This document shows, piece after piece, positions 1 to 10,275 of a stretch of 64,000 nt of DNA. Under the pieces are notes generated by a model. That model worked only from the letters and a program-made list of their open reading frames with translations. It searched no databases and was not told the DNA's origin. Origin of the DNA: CAUZFZ01 sp963579025. Lineage in GTDB: Bacteria > Planctomycetota > Planctomycetia > Planctomycetales > Planctomycetaceae. The position numbers and the translations under genes were made by a program. Where the stretch lies: the NCBI GenBank assembly GCA_963579025.1, contig CAUZFZ010000024.1:21719-85718 (forward strand). The letters run 5' to 3'. Position 1 is the first letter of the stretch, and each line of letters begins with the position of its first letter.

Positions 1-411
1 ATCGAGCGGACACGGCGAGCCATAGAGAATGCCGATCTCGTTTGCCTGCTAATCGACGTGTCTCAGCCAGTCGAGGTGGAAGACATGCAACTTCTGGGGC
101 AATTCGCAGTCTCGCCAGGCAACGGGCCGCCTTGCATTGTTGTGCATCACAAGGCGGACTTGCCTCGGCTTTGGGATGCTGATCATCAAGCCAACTCGTT
201 GGCCGTGTCGTCTGTGACCGGGAACGGAGTCGACGAGCTGATGGCGGAGATCGTTCGGCAGCTCGTACCCAGCGTGCCGGCGACGGGCACACCGATCCCC
301 GTCAGCGTTCGACAAACGAAATGGCTGGATGCAGCCATGAGTTGTCACGCGGCCGAAGACTCACATGGCGTCTGCAGCGCACTGCAGAATTGTCTGGACG
401 GAACGCCATGA
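1..411 (+). CDS. mnmE: MnmE-like tRNA modification GTPase, C-terminal part (5' end outside window)
   Basis: The frame is open from base 1, so this is the last 136 residues of a longer protein. It resembles the end of the G domain and C-terminus of MnmE, which with MnmG modifies the wobble uridine of certain tRNAs. Visible pieces are a TRRAIENADLVCLLID stretch typical of the segment after G3, a G4-like HKAD (His where Asn is usual) and a G5-like SSVTGNGVDEL, followed by a short helical tail. The CIGK-type C-terminal motif with its cysteine that closes most MnmE proteins is not seen; the protein ends CLDGTP. The stop overlaps the mutY start by ATGA (408-411), so the two are probably translationally coupled. 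Other TrmE/Era-like GTPases cannot be excluded because the N-terminal half is missing. Confidence 0.7.
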   Translation: MERTRRAIENADLVCLLIDVSQPVEVEDMQLLGQFAVSPGNGPPCIVVHHKADLPRLWDADHQANSLAVSSVTGNGVDELMAEIVRQLVPSVPATGTPIPVSVRQTKWLDAAMSCHAAEDSHGVCSALQNCLDGTP

Positions 412-1559
412 CGCAGTCGTCCGAACCCGACTTGTTCGAACCATTCAGCAGCGTCGAGCTGACAAAGTTCCGCCGAGCTCTGCGGCGGTGGTATCAGCGC
501 CGGGCGCGCGATCTGCCGTGGCGTCGTACGGGGGATCCGTATCGCATCTGGATCAGTGAGATCATGCTGCAACAGACGACGGTCGCTGCTGTTGTGCCCT
601 ACTTTGAGCGGTTCCTCGACCGCTTTCCGGACGTCGAGGAACTGGCAACCGCGGAAGAGGGCGATGTGCTGCGGTTATGGGAAGGACTCGGGTATTACAG
701 TCGCGCCCGCAACATTCATCGGAGTGCACGTCAACTTGTCGAAGAATTGAATGGCGTGTTTCCAGAGACGGTCGACGAACTGATCAAGCTGCCCGGGATC
801 GGCAGATACACGGCCGGCGCCATCGTCTCATTCGCATTCGACCGACCCGCTCCGATAGTGGAAGCCAACACGTTGAGGCTCTACAGCCGGCTGCTTGCAC
901 TGGACGAGAACCCGCGGTCAACGCACGGCCAACGTGTGCTGTGGGCATTCGCTGAGCACTTATTACCACGCCGCAGTGCAGGAGAGTTCAATCAGGCGTT
1001 GATGGAACTTGGCTCGCAGGTCTGCACACCAACTGAGCCCGAGTGCCCAAAGTGCCCCGCTCGAAGTGTTTGCCGCGCGTTTGCCGCTGGCCGACAGTCA
1101 GAGATTCCTGTTGCAGCCCCGCGGCAGCAAATCACGGCGATTGTGGAAGCCGCTGTTGCCGTGCGTTCTGGTGACCAATACCTGTTGCGACGAAACCCAG
1201 AAGGCCAGCGGTGGGCGGGCATGTGGGATTTCCTGAGATTCCCGATCGAGGATGCAGATCGCCACATTCCAGAATCGGGACTCGACTCTACTCGCCCCGT
1301 ACCCTCGCGGCTGGCTCGGCAGTTGGAGCGTACGTCGCAAGACATGGCAGGCATCGAAATCCGGGCGAATCGATTCCTCACAGAGCTTCGACATGGCGTG
1401 ACGAGATATCGAATCCGATTGCAGTGTTTCCTTGCCGAAACGGACGCGTCAGCGAATCGCATGGCGGATGGATTTCAGTGGGTCCATCCGGATGCGTTCT
1501 CGGATTACCCGTTGTCGGTGACGGGCAGGAAACTGGCACGCCTTCTGGAGGCGATGTGA
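408..1559 (+). CDS. mutY: A/G-specific adenine glycosylase MutY
   Basis: Removes adenine mispaired with 8-oxoguanine in base-excision repair. The start at 408 (383 aa) is preferred to the upstream ATG at 321 because it gives an ATGA overlap with the preceding gene. The helix-hairpin-helix glycosylase core spans about residues 25-225: the catalytic-helix glutamate is E51 (SEIMLQQT), the hairpin reads LPGIGRYTAGAI, and the iron-sulfur ligands C206, C213, C216 and C222 have the exact C-x6-C-x2-C-x5-C spacing of MutY. A Nudix-like C-terminal domain that recognises 8-oxoG occupies about 240-383. The odd point is the second catalytic position: the usual PILDGN reads PIVEAN here, with E152 where E. 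coli has D138. Family assignment is secure; whether the Asp-to-Glu change alters activity is unknown. Confidence 0.93.
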   Translation: MTQSSEPDLFEPFSSVELTKFRRALRRWYQRRARDLPWRRTGDPYRIWISEIMLQQTTVAAVVPYFERFLDRFPDVEELATAEEGDVLRLWEGLGYYSRARNIHRSARQLVEELNGVFPETVDELIKLPGIGRYTAGAIVSFAFDRPAPIVEANTLRLYSRLLALDENPRSTHGQRVLWAFAEHLLPRRSAGEFNQALMELGSQVCTPTEPECPKCPARSVCRAFAAGRQSEIPVAAPRQQITAIVEAAVAVRSGDQYLLRRNPEGQRWAGMWDFLRFPIEDADRHIPESGLDSTRPVPSRLARQLERTSQDMAGIEIRANRFLTELRHGVTRYRIRLQCFLAETDASANRMADGFQWVHPDAFSDYPLSVTGRKLARLLEAM

Positions 1560-1603
1560 GTCGGCGGGTTGATCGACCCGGCGCGTTTTCAGCGTTGGCT
1601 GTC

Positions 1604-1673
1604 ATACAAGCCCGCAGCGCAAGCGAGTGAACGTGTTGCAACAGATTCACTCGCTTGCGCTTCGGGCTTGTAT
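1604..1673. repeat. 70-bp palindromic repeat, copy 1
   Basis: Two 27-base arms (1604-1630 and 1647-1673) are reverse complements at 26 of 27 positions around a 16-base loop. The arms begin ATACAAGCCCG and end AGCGAGTGA. The same 70-base design occurs again at 6584-6653, so it is a dispersed family and not a one-off terminator. It lies 45 bases after the mutY stop and could still act as a transcription terminator. Confidence 0.9.
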
Positions 1674-1700
1674 CGAGGCCGAAAACCAATTTTGGAATTG

Positions 1701-2034
1701 CTATGGAGTGAATAACCAATTACTGGCGCAAGACGGGCAGGGAGGCTCATCATGACGCCGAGTTTCCACCACCGACCCCGTGTCGGTGGAGAACTGACTG
1801 ACAGCTACGAAACAGCCCGCGCGAAAACGCCTCCACCGACCCCGCGTCGGTGGGGCGACGACTCAGCCGGCTGGCGATCAGTCGCGGGCTCCACCGACAC
1901 GGGGTCGGTGGAGGCCAGGGGCCTGGCGTGCTTCGTGTTGTAGCTATTCAGTCACTCGTCCACCGACACAGGGTCGGTGGTGCGAAAGTGGGGCAAACTG
2001 CATTTGCGCCAGTTATTCCTTATTCACTCCTATG
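1701..2034. mobile_element. MITE-like element with terminal inverted repeats and four internal palindromes
   Basis: The left end (1701-1730) and right end (2005-2034) are inverted repeats identical at 24 of 30 positions, sharing GGAGTGAATAA and ACTGGCGCA. Between them sit four 21-base palindromic units of the form CCACCGAC(5 bases)GTCGGTGG at 1769-1789, 1833-1853, 1891-1911 and 1960-1980. Units 1 and 2 face one way and units 3 and 4 the other; unit 3 is the exact reverse complement of unit 1. No convincing ORF encodes a transposase. The right end is three bases from the stop codon of the outer-membrane protein gene (2038-2040). Mobility is inferred from structure only. Confidence 0.7.
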
Positions 2035-2037
2035 GGC

Positions 2038-2931
2038 TCAATAGATCCACGTAAACGACGCGAAGTACTGTCGGTCGAAGCGTTTGACTTCGGACACCGG
2101 GAACAGGACGCCAAAGCGCAACTCGCCACTTCCTGCCAGGACGTAGCTGAAACCCGGCAGCAGTTCGATCAGTGTCTGCTCTGCGCCGTCCAGTTGCGTC
2201 TCGCCGTTCATTTCGAGGTAGATCGTCCTCATGCCTGGCTTGAAGTGACTCGCGTGTTCGTGGCCGCCCTCTTCTTCGTGCTCGATGTGTTCCTCTTCCC
2301 CCAGGATGGATTCACCGAGCCACGAGTGGGCCAGTGAGAAGCTGTAGATCATGGACGTATCACCCGATTCCGCCCCGATTTCCGGGCCGAAATTCAGCAC
2401 CAGCGAATTCCAGTCGCCGAGATCGTGCCACGTCGTGATGAAGGGAGCCAACGTTGTCTCGCCGACACCCAGGTCGCGTGTCGCATCGCCCGTCGGGACC
2501 GTGATGAAGAAGTTCGACGCCAGAATGAAACGGTCACGCTCGATCCACATGACGCGTGGGGCGATCTCGAGGTCACCCGGGCCGACATTCTGAGTGCCGT
2601 CCGGTTGTCGATTACCAACCAGCGGAGACGCGAAAAGAATTCCGAGACGCTTTGTGAAGGCCCAATCGACATGCGGTTCCGCTTCGAATTCGTCTGAGCC
2701 GCCGACGTTCTGTGTGTACTTGTAGATAAAGAACACGTCCTGATGAATCTGCGGCGGCTCGATCGTAAACGGGTGGACGTAAGGAGTCCCCAGTTCGCTG
2801 AAGTGCGTGTGGTGAATCGGTGCGAAGACCTCGTCCACAAAGTTCTCGTCAAAGATTCCATCGTCGGCTGCCACAGACCATCCAGTCGTGACGTGCGCCG
2901 TTACGCAGATGAGAGTTGCGACGAGTTTCAT
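2038..2931 (-). CDS. Secreted outer-membrane beta-barrel protein, transporter-like (MetA-pathway phenol degradation type)
   Basis: A 297-residue protein with a short cleavable signal (MKLVATLICVTAHVTTGWSVA, about residues 1-21). The rest is rich in alternating aromatic and polar residues, with stretches such as DLEIAPRVMWI, RFILASNFFITVPTGD and LGVGETTLAPFITTWHDL that match the beta-barrel family often annotated as putative MetA-pathway phenol degradation protein. A histidine/glutamate-rich loop (EEEHIEHEEEGGHEHASHF, roughly residues 214-232) could bind metal ions and lies where an extracellular loop is expected. The C-terminus ends in an aromatic strand (FASFTWIY), as in outer-membrane barrels. 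No substrate can be assigned. The metal-binding idea is inference from composition; the neighbouring RND efflux genes are compatible with it but do not prove it. Confidence 0.7.
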   Translation of the reverse strand: MKLVATLICVTAHVTTGWSVAADDGIFDENFVDEVFAPIHHTHFSELGTPYVHPFTIEPPQIHQDVFFIYKYTQNVGGSDEFEAEPHVDWAFTKRLGILFASPLVGNRQPDGTQNVGPGDLEIAPRVMWIERDRFILASNFFITVPTGDATRDLGVGETTLAPFITTWHDLGDWNSLVLNFGPEIGAESGDTSMIYSFSLAHSWLGESILGEEEHIEHEEEGGHEHASHFKPGMRTIYLEMNGETQLDGAEQTLIELLPGFSYVLAGSGELRFGVLFPVSEVKRFDRQYFASFTWIY

Positions 2932-2978
2932 TTCGATTTTCCAGGTAACATGGAGACTGGGCGATGCACGATTCGTAA

Positions 2979-3129
2979 TTAGGAATTGTCCCGAAATAAC
3001 TGCCCATCGTCGTGAGCCGACGGCGCTAGCCGCGGGCCAATCGGCGCCGAAGCGTCACAAGGCCCGAGGCTAGCGCCTACGGCTCACTGGCGTGTTGATT
3101 CTGGAGAGTTATTTCGAGACTGTTCCTTA
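2979..3129. mobile_element. 151-bp MITE-like palindromic element ending in the stop codon of the TolC-type gene
   Basis: The ends 2979-3001 and 3107-3129 are inverted repeats (19 of 23 identical; outer sequence TTAGGA / TAAGGA). An inner pair, 3012-3038 and 3061-3087, matches at 24 of 27 positions and contains GTGAGCCG and GGCGCTAGCC. The right terminus TTA (3127-3129) is read on the minus strand as the TAA stop of the efflux gene, so the element appears to have inserted at, and now supplies, the 3' end of that gene. Confidence 0.75.
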
Positions 3130-4920
3130 GTGTGACCAGGCCGTGTCAGTCGGCCAGCCGAGGGCGTGATGTAGACGGAACTGGGCCAGGTTGAAATCCA
3201 CAATGGTTCGCAGGTATTCGCGCTGGGCGCGGTCGAGGGCCTGGACGGACTGCAGTGATTCGAGCGGTAGCCCCTGGCCTTGATTGATTCGCTTTCGATC
3301 ACGGACGTACGACTGCTCAGCCGCCGCAATGGCCGTCTTTGCCGTGTCAATCTGCTGACGCCGGGATCGCACCTGAGCGCGGGTTTCCACCACTTCGCGC
3401 GAGACACGGTCCATGATTTGAATCTCTCGGTAACGGGCCTGTTCAATGCGGGCTCGTGCGGCGTCACGTGCTGCTGATTCGCCCCAGCCAAGGTTGCGGA
3501 CCTCCCACACAGCCGCGATGTCGAAGTCGAATCGCTCGTCGTAACCGTCCACTGTGTCGCCGGTACCGCCGCCGAAACCGCCGTAGCTCAAACCAAGCAA
3601 CACGCTCGGCACCAGAGGAGCGGAGATTTCTCGCTGCAGACGCTCGCAGGCTGCTTCAACCAGTTCGCGGCTTTCAGCCAGTTCCGGACGGCCCGCCAGG
3701 CCGGCTGCCACCATTTCCCGAACGCTCGAGTCGAGTGACACGAGATCGATGGGTGTAACTTGTGACTCTTGCGGGACGATGGTGCTCAGAGCGTCCAGAT
3801 GAAGTACCTCTGCCAGTCGGGCCGAGGCGACGACAATGGCTTCGTCGGCTTGCGCGACATCGTTCTTGCGAATGGCCAGTTCCGTGGCTGAGCGGTCGGC
3901 GTCGGACTGCGCACCCTGTCCAGCTCTGGCGAAGCTGGCAGTCAACCGCGCGAGTTCTTCGGCGCGTATGAGTGTCGCGGCGGCGATCGCTTTCGACTGA
4001 TGAGCCCGCTGCAGTTCGACGTATGATTCCGCCGCTCGTAACAGCGCGTCGTTGTACGTCACCCACGAACCGTAGTGACGGGCAGACAGCAATCGCTCGG
4101 CAATGAGCGGCTGATAGACGGCGTCGCGAACATGAAATTCGCTGGACAGGCCAGGTACGGGTGTGGTTCCGGCTCCAACCGCGCGGGCACCGAAGCCCGT
4201 CTGCACTGATGACCGACTGACGTCGGCGACCGTGCCGTTCGACGCCTGCAAGTTGCCTTCGTGACGGTGCAGACTCATTCCCGCCCGGATCGATGGCAGC
4301 CACAGTGCTTCAGCCGCTTCCCATTGAGCCTCAGCTTCGGCGATCCGCTGGTGCGCGAATGCCACTTGCGGATTCTGGCCGGCAACCAGTTCGAGGGCCG
4401 TCGACAAGTCAAGCTGATGACGATTCGTGCTGCTGACGCTCGATTCCGTGTCGACGAATGTGGCGTCCGTCGCTGCGAGCAGTCCTGGGGCGGGCGGGAC
4501 GATCCGGTCGGTCTGCTGAGTCGCTCCGGTCTGTCGAATGGTCAAGGAGCCGCGCGGCGCGACGACTGGCTCAACGTAGCTGGCCACGGCGTGCTGTCCG
4601 GGCGATGGCGTTCCCGATGACGGATTCACCGGTTCCGGTAGCAGCGGAGTCGGCCAGGCGACGTGCTGCGGCGCGACGTGTTCGAGATCGGCGTGTGTTG
4701 ATCGACTCAATTCCGGAATCGAACTGGCGGAATGTTCTGGTAGCCGTTTCTGTTCGGTCACGGACTGCGTTGAGGGGGCGACCGGATCGGGACGCGTGGT
4801 TGCGACGATCGGGAATCCCGAATTGACTGCCGAACACCCGGAAGACACGGCCAGAGCAGCGACCACTACATGTCCCGGCCAGCGTCGATTCGCTGTGGTC
4901 CACCAAGAGTGTCCTCGCAT
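3127..4920 (-). CDS. TolC-family outer-membrane efflux lipoprotein
   Basis: Outer-membrane channel partner of a tripartite efflux pump. The start at 4920 (597 aa) is chosen over the upstream ATG at 4986 because TGGAGA lies just before it and it yields a clean lipoprotein signal: MRGHSWWTTANRR, a hydrophobic run, then the lipobox VSSGC. A long Pro/Ser/Thr linker follows (about 30-160). The outer-membrane efflux repeat region starts near LDLSTALELVAGQNPQVAFA (about 170) and contains the long helical segments expected of TolC (LIRAEELARLTASFARAGQGAQSD, and a second repeat near the C-terminus with RKRINQGQGLPLESLQSVQ). It is divergent from the adaptor and pump genes at 5207-9870, which completes a three-part system. 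The 3' end is defined by a palindromic element. Confidence 0.88.
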   Translation of the reverse strand: MRGHSWWTTANRRWPGHVVVAALAVSSGCSAVNSGFPIVATTRPDPVAPSTQSVTEQKRLPEHSASSIPELSRSTHADLEHVAPQHVAWPTPLLPEPVNPSSGTPSPGQHAVASYVEPVVAPRGSLTIRQTGATQQTDRIVPPAPGLLAATDATFVDTESSVSSTNRHQLDLSTALELVAGQNPQVAFAHQRIAEAEAQWEAAEALWLPSIRAGMSLHRHEGNLQASNGTVADVSRSSVQTGFGARAVGAGTTPVPGLSSEFHVRDAVYQPLIAERLLSARHYGSWVTYNDALLRAAESYVELQRAHQSKAIAAATLIRAEELARLTASFARAGQGAQSDADRSATELAIRKNDVAQADEAIVVASARLAEVLHLDALSTIVPQESQVTPIDLVSLDSSVREMVAAGLAGRPELAESRELVEAACERLQREISAPLVPSVLLGLSYGGFGGGTGDTVDGYDERFDFDIAAVWEVRNLGWGESAARDAARARIEQARYREIQIMDRVSREVVETRAQVRSRRQQIDTAKTAIAAAEQSYVRDRKRINQGQGLPLESLQSVQALDRAQREYLRTIVDFNLAQFRLHHALGWPTDTAWSH

Positions 4921-5206
4921 GCCGTGATCTCCAGACGCGATAGCCGGCCAGGCTTCGCGCACGATCTCCCGGTGCCACCCCGGCACGGGTCTTCATCGAG
5001 ATCGTCATGTGGATGTGTCAAAGTTGAGCGGTTCTGACGATTACACCGGTTTTGCGGATTGCGCATCGGCCGGACTGCCAAACCAACAGCGTCCATAGGG
5101 CAGTGACACATATTTCCGCAGTGTTTGTTTCTGGTGTTATGGGGCCTGAGTAGACTGGCTGGCTGGTTACCAGTTGATGATGTCATACGTATTTCCGGAG
5201 ATTCCC
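4921..5206. promoter_or_regulatory. Divergent intergenic region of the efflux locus
   Basis: These 286 bases separate the leftward TolC-type gene from the rightward adaptor gene and must carry promoters for both if they are transcribed from here. A GGAG Shine-Dalgarno sequence at 5197-5200 precedes the adaptor ATG. I could not identify a convincing operator palindrome or regulator gene nearby, so regulation is unknown. Confidence 0.4.
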
Positions 5207-6547
5207 ATGTTGAGGCGGGGTCGATTCAGATGCATGACCGCAGCTGTGGTCTCCGGTTTCGGGATAATCGTGTCGGCGGGCGGCTGCGGACAGACGGACG
5301 GACCTGTTCTGGCGGACACGCCCGGGAATGAGACCACGGTCGTCAAGGTTGTGTCGCCAGCGACGATCACAATTCAACGGACGACAACACAGCCGGCCAC
5401 CGTGCATGCGTATCACCAGGCCGATCTGTACGCGAAGGTCGCCGGCTATCTGGCTGAGCTGCATGTCGAAATTGGTCAGACCGTCAAAGCTGGCGATACG
5501 CTGGGTGTCATCGCTGTCCCGGAAATGGGCAAGGCCCGGGAGAAACAGGAAGCCACCATCAAACGCCTGGAAGCCGAAGAGCGGAGGGCGGAGGCCAGTC
5601 AGCAACTGGCGCATGTGAGTGTGAAGTCGGCTGAAGCGCAGCTCCAGCAGGCCAGGGCGGATGTCGAGCAGACCAATGCGCAGCTCAACGCCGATCGTTC
5701 CGAACACAAGCGTGTCACCGAGCTGGTTGACCAGAAAGCCGTGGCCGCTCGGCTGCTGGATGAGGCGAAGCAGCGACTCGAATCTGCCCAGTCGGCGAAG
5801 CTGGTGGCCGAGGCGGCTCTCGGGACGTCGCAGGCGGCGGTTGTTGTGTCTCAGCAGCGCGAAGCAGTGTCGGCGGCGGAATTCGTCGCGACTCAGGCAC
5901 AGACCACGGTGGCGCGCAAGGAACTCGAAGAGCTCGATGCCCTCATGTCGTACGCGACGCTAACGGCTCCGTTTGATGGAGTCGTCACACAACGGCACGT
6001 CGATCCGGGTGACCTGGTTCGAAACATTCAGACGGCGTCCGAATCATCGCGCCGGCCGCTGTTCGAAGTCTCGCAGGTAGACCGCGTGCGTGTCCGCGTT
6101 TCGCTGCCAGAGAACGATGCTCCCTGGGCAGGCGACGGCGACACTGTCACGCTCGCGTTTCGGTCACTGCCCGGACGCACCTTTGACGCAACGGTCAGCC
6201 GCGTGGCCAGACGCCTGGACGAAAGCACGCGCACGATGCTGGTTGAAGTGGACCTGGCGAATGACGACGGCCTGCTGTTGCCCGGCATGTACGGCGAAGC
6301 AACGGTGATACTCGATGAGACTCCGGACGCACTCGTCCTGCCGGCAACGGCCGTGCGATTCGACGAGATTGGAAACAGTTCGGTATACGTTGTCGGTGAC
6401 GACAGCACGATCAGCATCGTCCCGGTAAAGACCGGATACGACGACGGAAAACATATTCAGATTCTGGAAGGCCTGGACGCCTCCGCACGCGTCACAGAAG
6501 GCATGGTCGGCCGCCTTAACAACGGACAGACAGTCAGAGTGGAGTAA
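5207..6547 (+). CDS. RND efflux periplasmic adaptor (membrane fusion protein)
   Basis: Links an inner-membrane RND pump to the outer-membrane channel. The start at 5207 (446 aa) has GGAG six bases upstream and gives a lipoprotein signal ending SAGGC, which fits a periplasmic anchored protein; an upstream ATG at 5174 lacks this. A lipoyl-like half motif (AKVAGYLAELHVEIGQTVKAGD, near residues 75-96) is followed by a long alpha-hairpin, rich in Glu, Ala and Gln, of unusual length (to about residue 245). The second lipoyl half and beta-barrel follow (ATLTAPFDGVVTQRHVDPGD). A C-terminal membrane-proximal domain ends LNNGQTVRVE. It precedes the pump gene at 6691, separated by a palindromic repeat. 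Substrate is not determinable. Confidence 0.9.
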   Translation: MLRRGRFRCMTAAVVSGFGIIVSAGGCGQTDGPVLADTPGNETTVVKVVSPATITIQRTTTQPATVHAYHQADLYAKVAGYLAELHVEIGQTVKAGDTLGVIAVPEMGKAREKQEATIKRLEAEERRAEASQQLAHVSVKSAEAQLQQARADVEQTNAQLNADRSEHKRVTELVDQKAVAARLLDEAKQRLESAQSAKLVAEAALGTSQAAVVVSQQREAVSAAEFVATQAQTTVARKELEELDALMSYATLTAPFDGVVTQRHVDPGDLVRNIQTASESSRRPLFEVSQVDRVRVRVSLPENDAPWAGDGDTVTLAFRSLPGRTFDATVSRVARRLDESTRTMLVEVDLANDDGLLLPGMYGEATVILDETPDALVLPATAVRFDEIGNSSVYVVGDDSTISIVPVKTGYDDGKHIQILEGLDASARVTEGMVGRLNNGQTVRVE

Positions 6548-6583
6548 CGACATTCTGCTGCCTTCTGTCCGGCCCGCCAGTCG

Positions 6584-6653
6584 ATACAAGCCCGAAGCGC
6601 TAGCGAGTGAACCTGTTGCGTGGCTTTCACTCGCTTGCGCTTCGGGCTTGTAT
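6584..6653. repeat. 70-bp palindromic repeat, copy 2
   Basis: Arms 6584-6610 and 6627-6653 pair at 26 of 27 positions. Length, arm sequence and loop start (AC-C/G-TGTTGC) match copy 1 at 1604-1673. It sits between the adaptor and pump genes, 36 bases after the adaptor stop and 37 bases before the pump start, so it may lower pump expression relative to the adaptor or stabilise the upstream message. Confidence 0.9.
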
Positions 6654-6690
6654 GCAGGCAACGCTCCAGCCCTCCCGGAAACAACGCCTG

Positions 6691-9870
<3,180 letters not shown>

Positions 9871-10275
9871 GAACTCACTCCGTTCTTTTGCGAAATCTGC
9901 GCCTCTTTCCGGCAAACCATTAAAGCCGCAAGAAGGCACAGAACTCGCTAGACGGGCCGGGTAAGTCACGTGAACCCGGCTCGAAGAAACCGAGAAGCTG
10001 GTGGCTCGCATCGAGGACACGATTAAAGACGTCATCCCGCCGGCGGCTTCGGCGGAGAACCCGTCGGCCGCGTGATCGTAGGCTCTCTTCAACCCGCAAA
10101 GTCTCGCCAGGCTGCCACAGTCACGTGGCCATCAGACTCGTCCGGCTCTGCGTCGCCCTGCGCCGACTGGAACGATTAGTCGGCCCCTGCCGATGCCACG
10201 GTTCTCCTGCTAAGTCTTCGATGTGAACTGGACGAAACGATTCCAACACTTCAGTTCCTTCCCGGAAGATGCTCT
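9871..10275. other. Intergenic region holding the RND relic
   Basis: Apart from the relic at 9974-10075, I see no ORF with credible coding character. The stretch CTGCGCCTCTTTCCGGC near 9909 resembles CTGCGCCTCTTTGCGGC near 12186, another small dispersed similarity between intergenic regions. No clear terminator hairpin is visible after the pump stop. Confidence 0.4.
9974..10075 (+). pseudogene. Relic of a second RND pump gene
   Basis: Reading from 9974, the translation TRLEETEKLVARIEDTIK continues to DVIPPAASAENPSAA and a stop. Its first 24 codons match codons at 8452-8523 of the intact pump at 23 of 24 residues. I count 10 base differences over the 72 bases and all are at third codon positions. 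The rest of the putative gene is absent. The fragment therefore derives from a diverged but once functional paralogue and not from a fresh copy of the neighbour. Confidence 0.75.

Noticed and set aside
1769..1980. Four regularly repeated 21-base palindromes considered as a CRISPR array
   Set aside because: Spacing is uneven, orientation flips halfway, spacers are not uniform in length and no cas gene is near; the MITE-like reading fits better.
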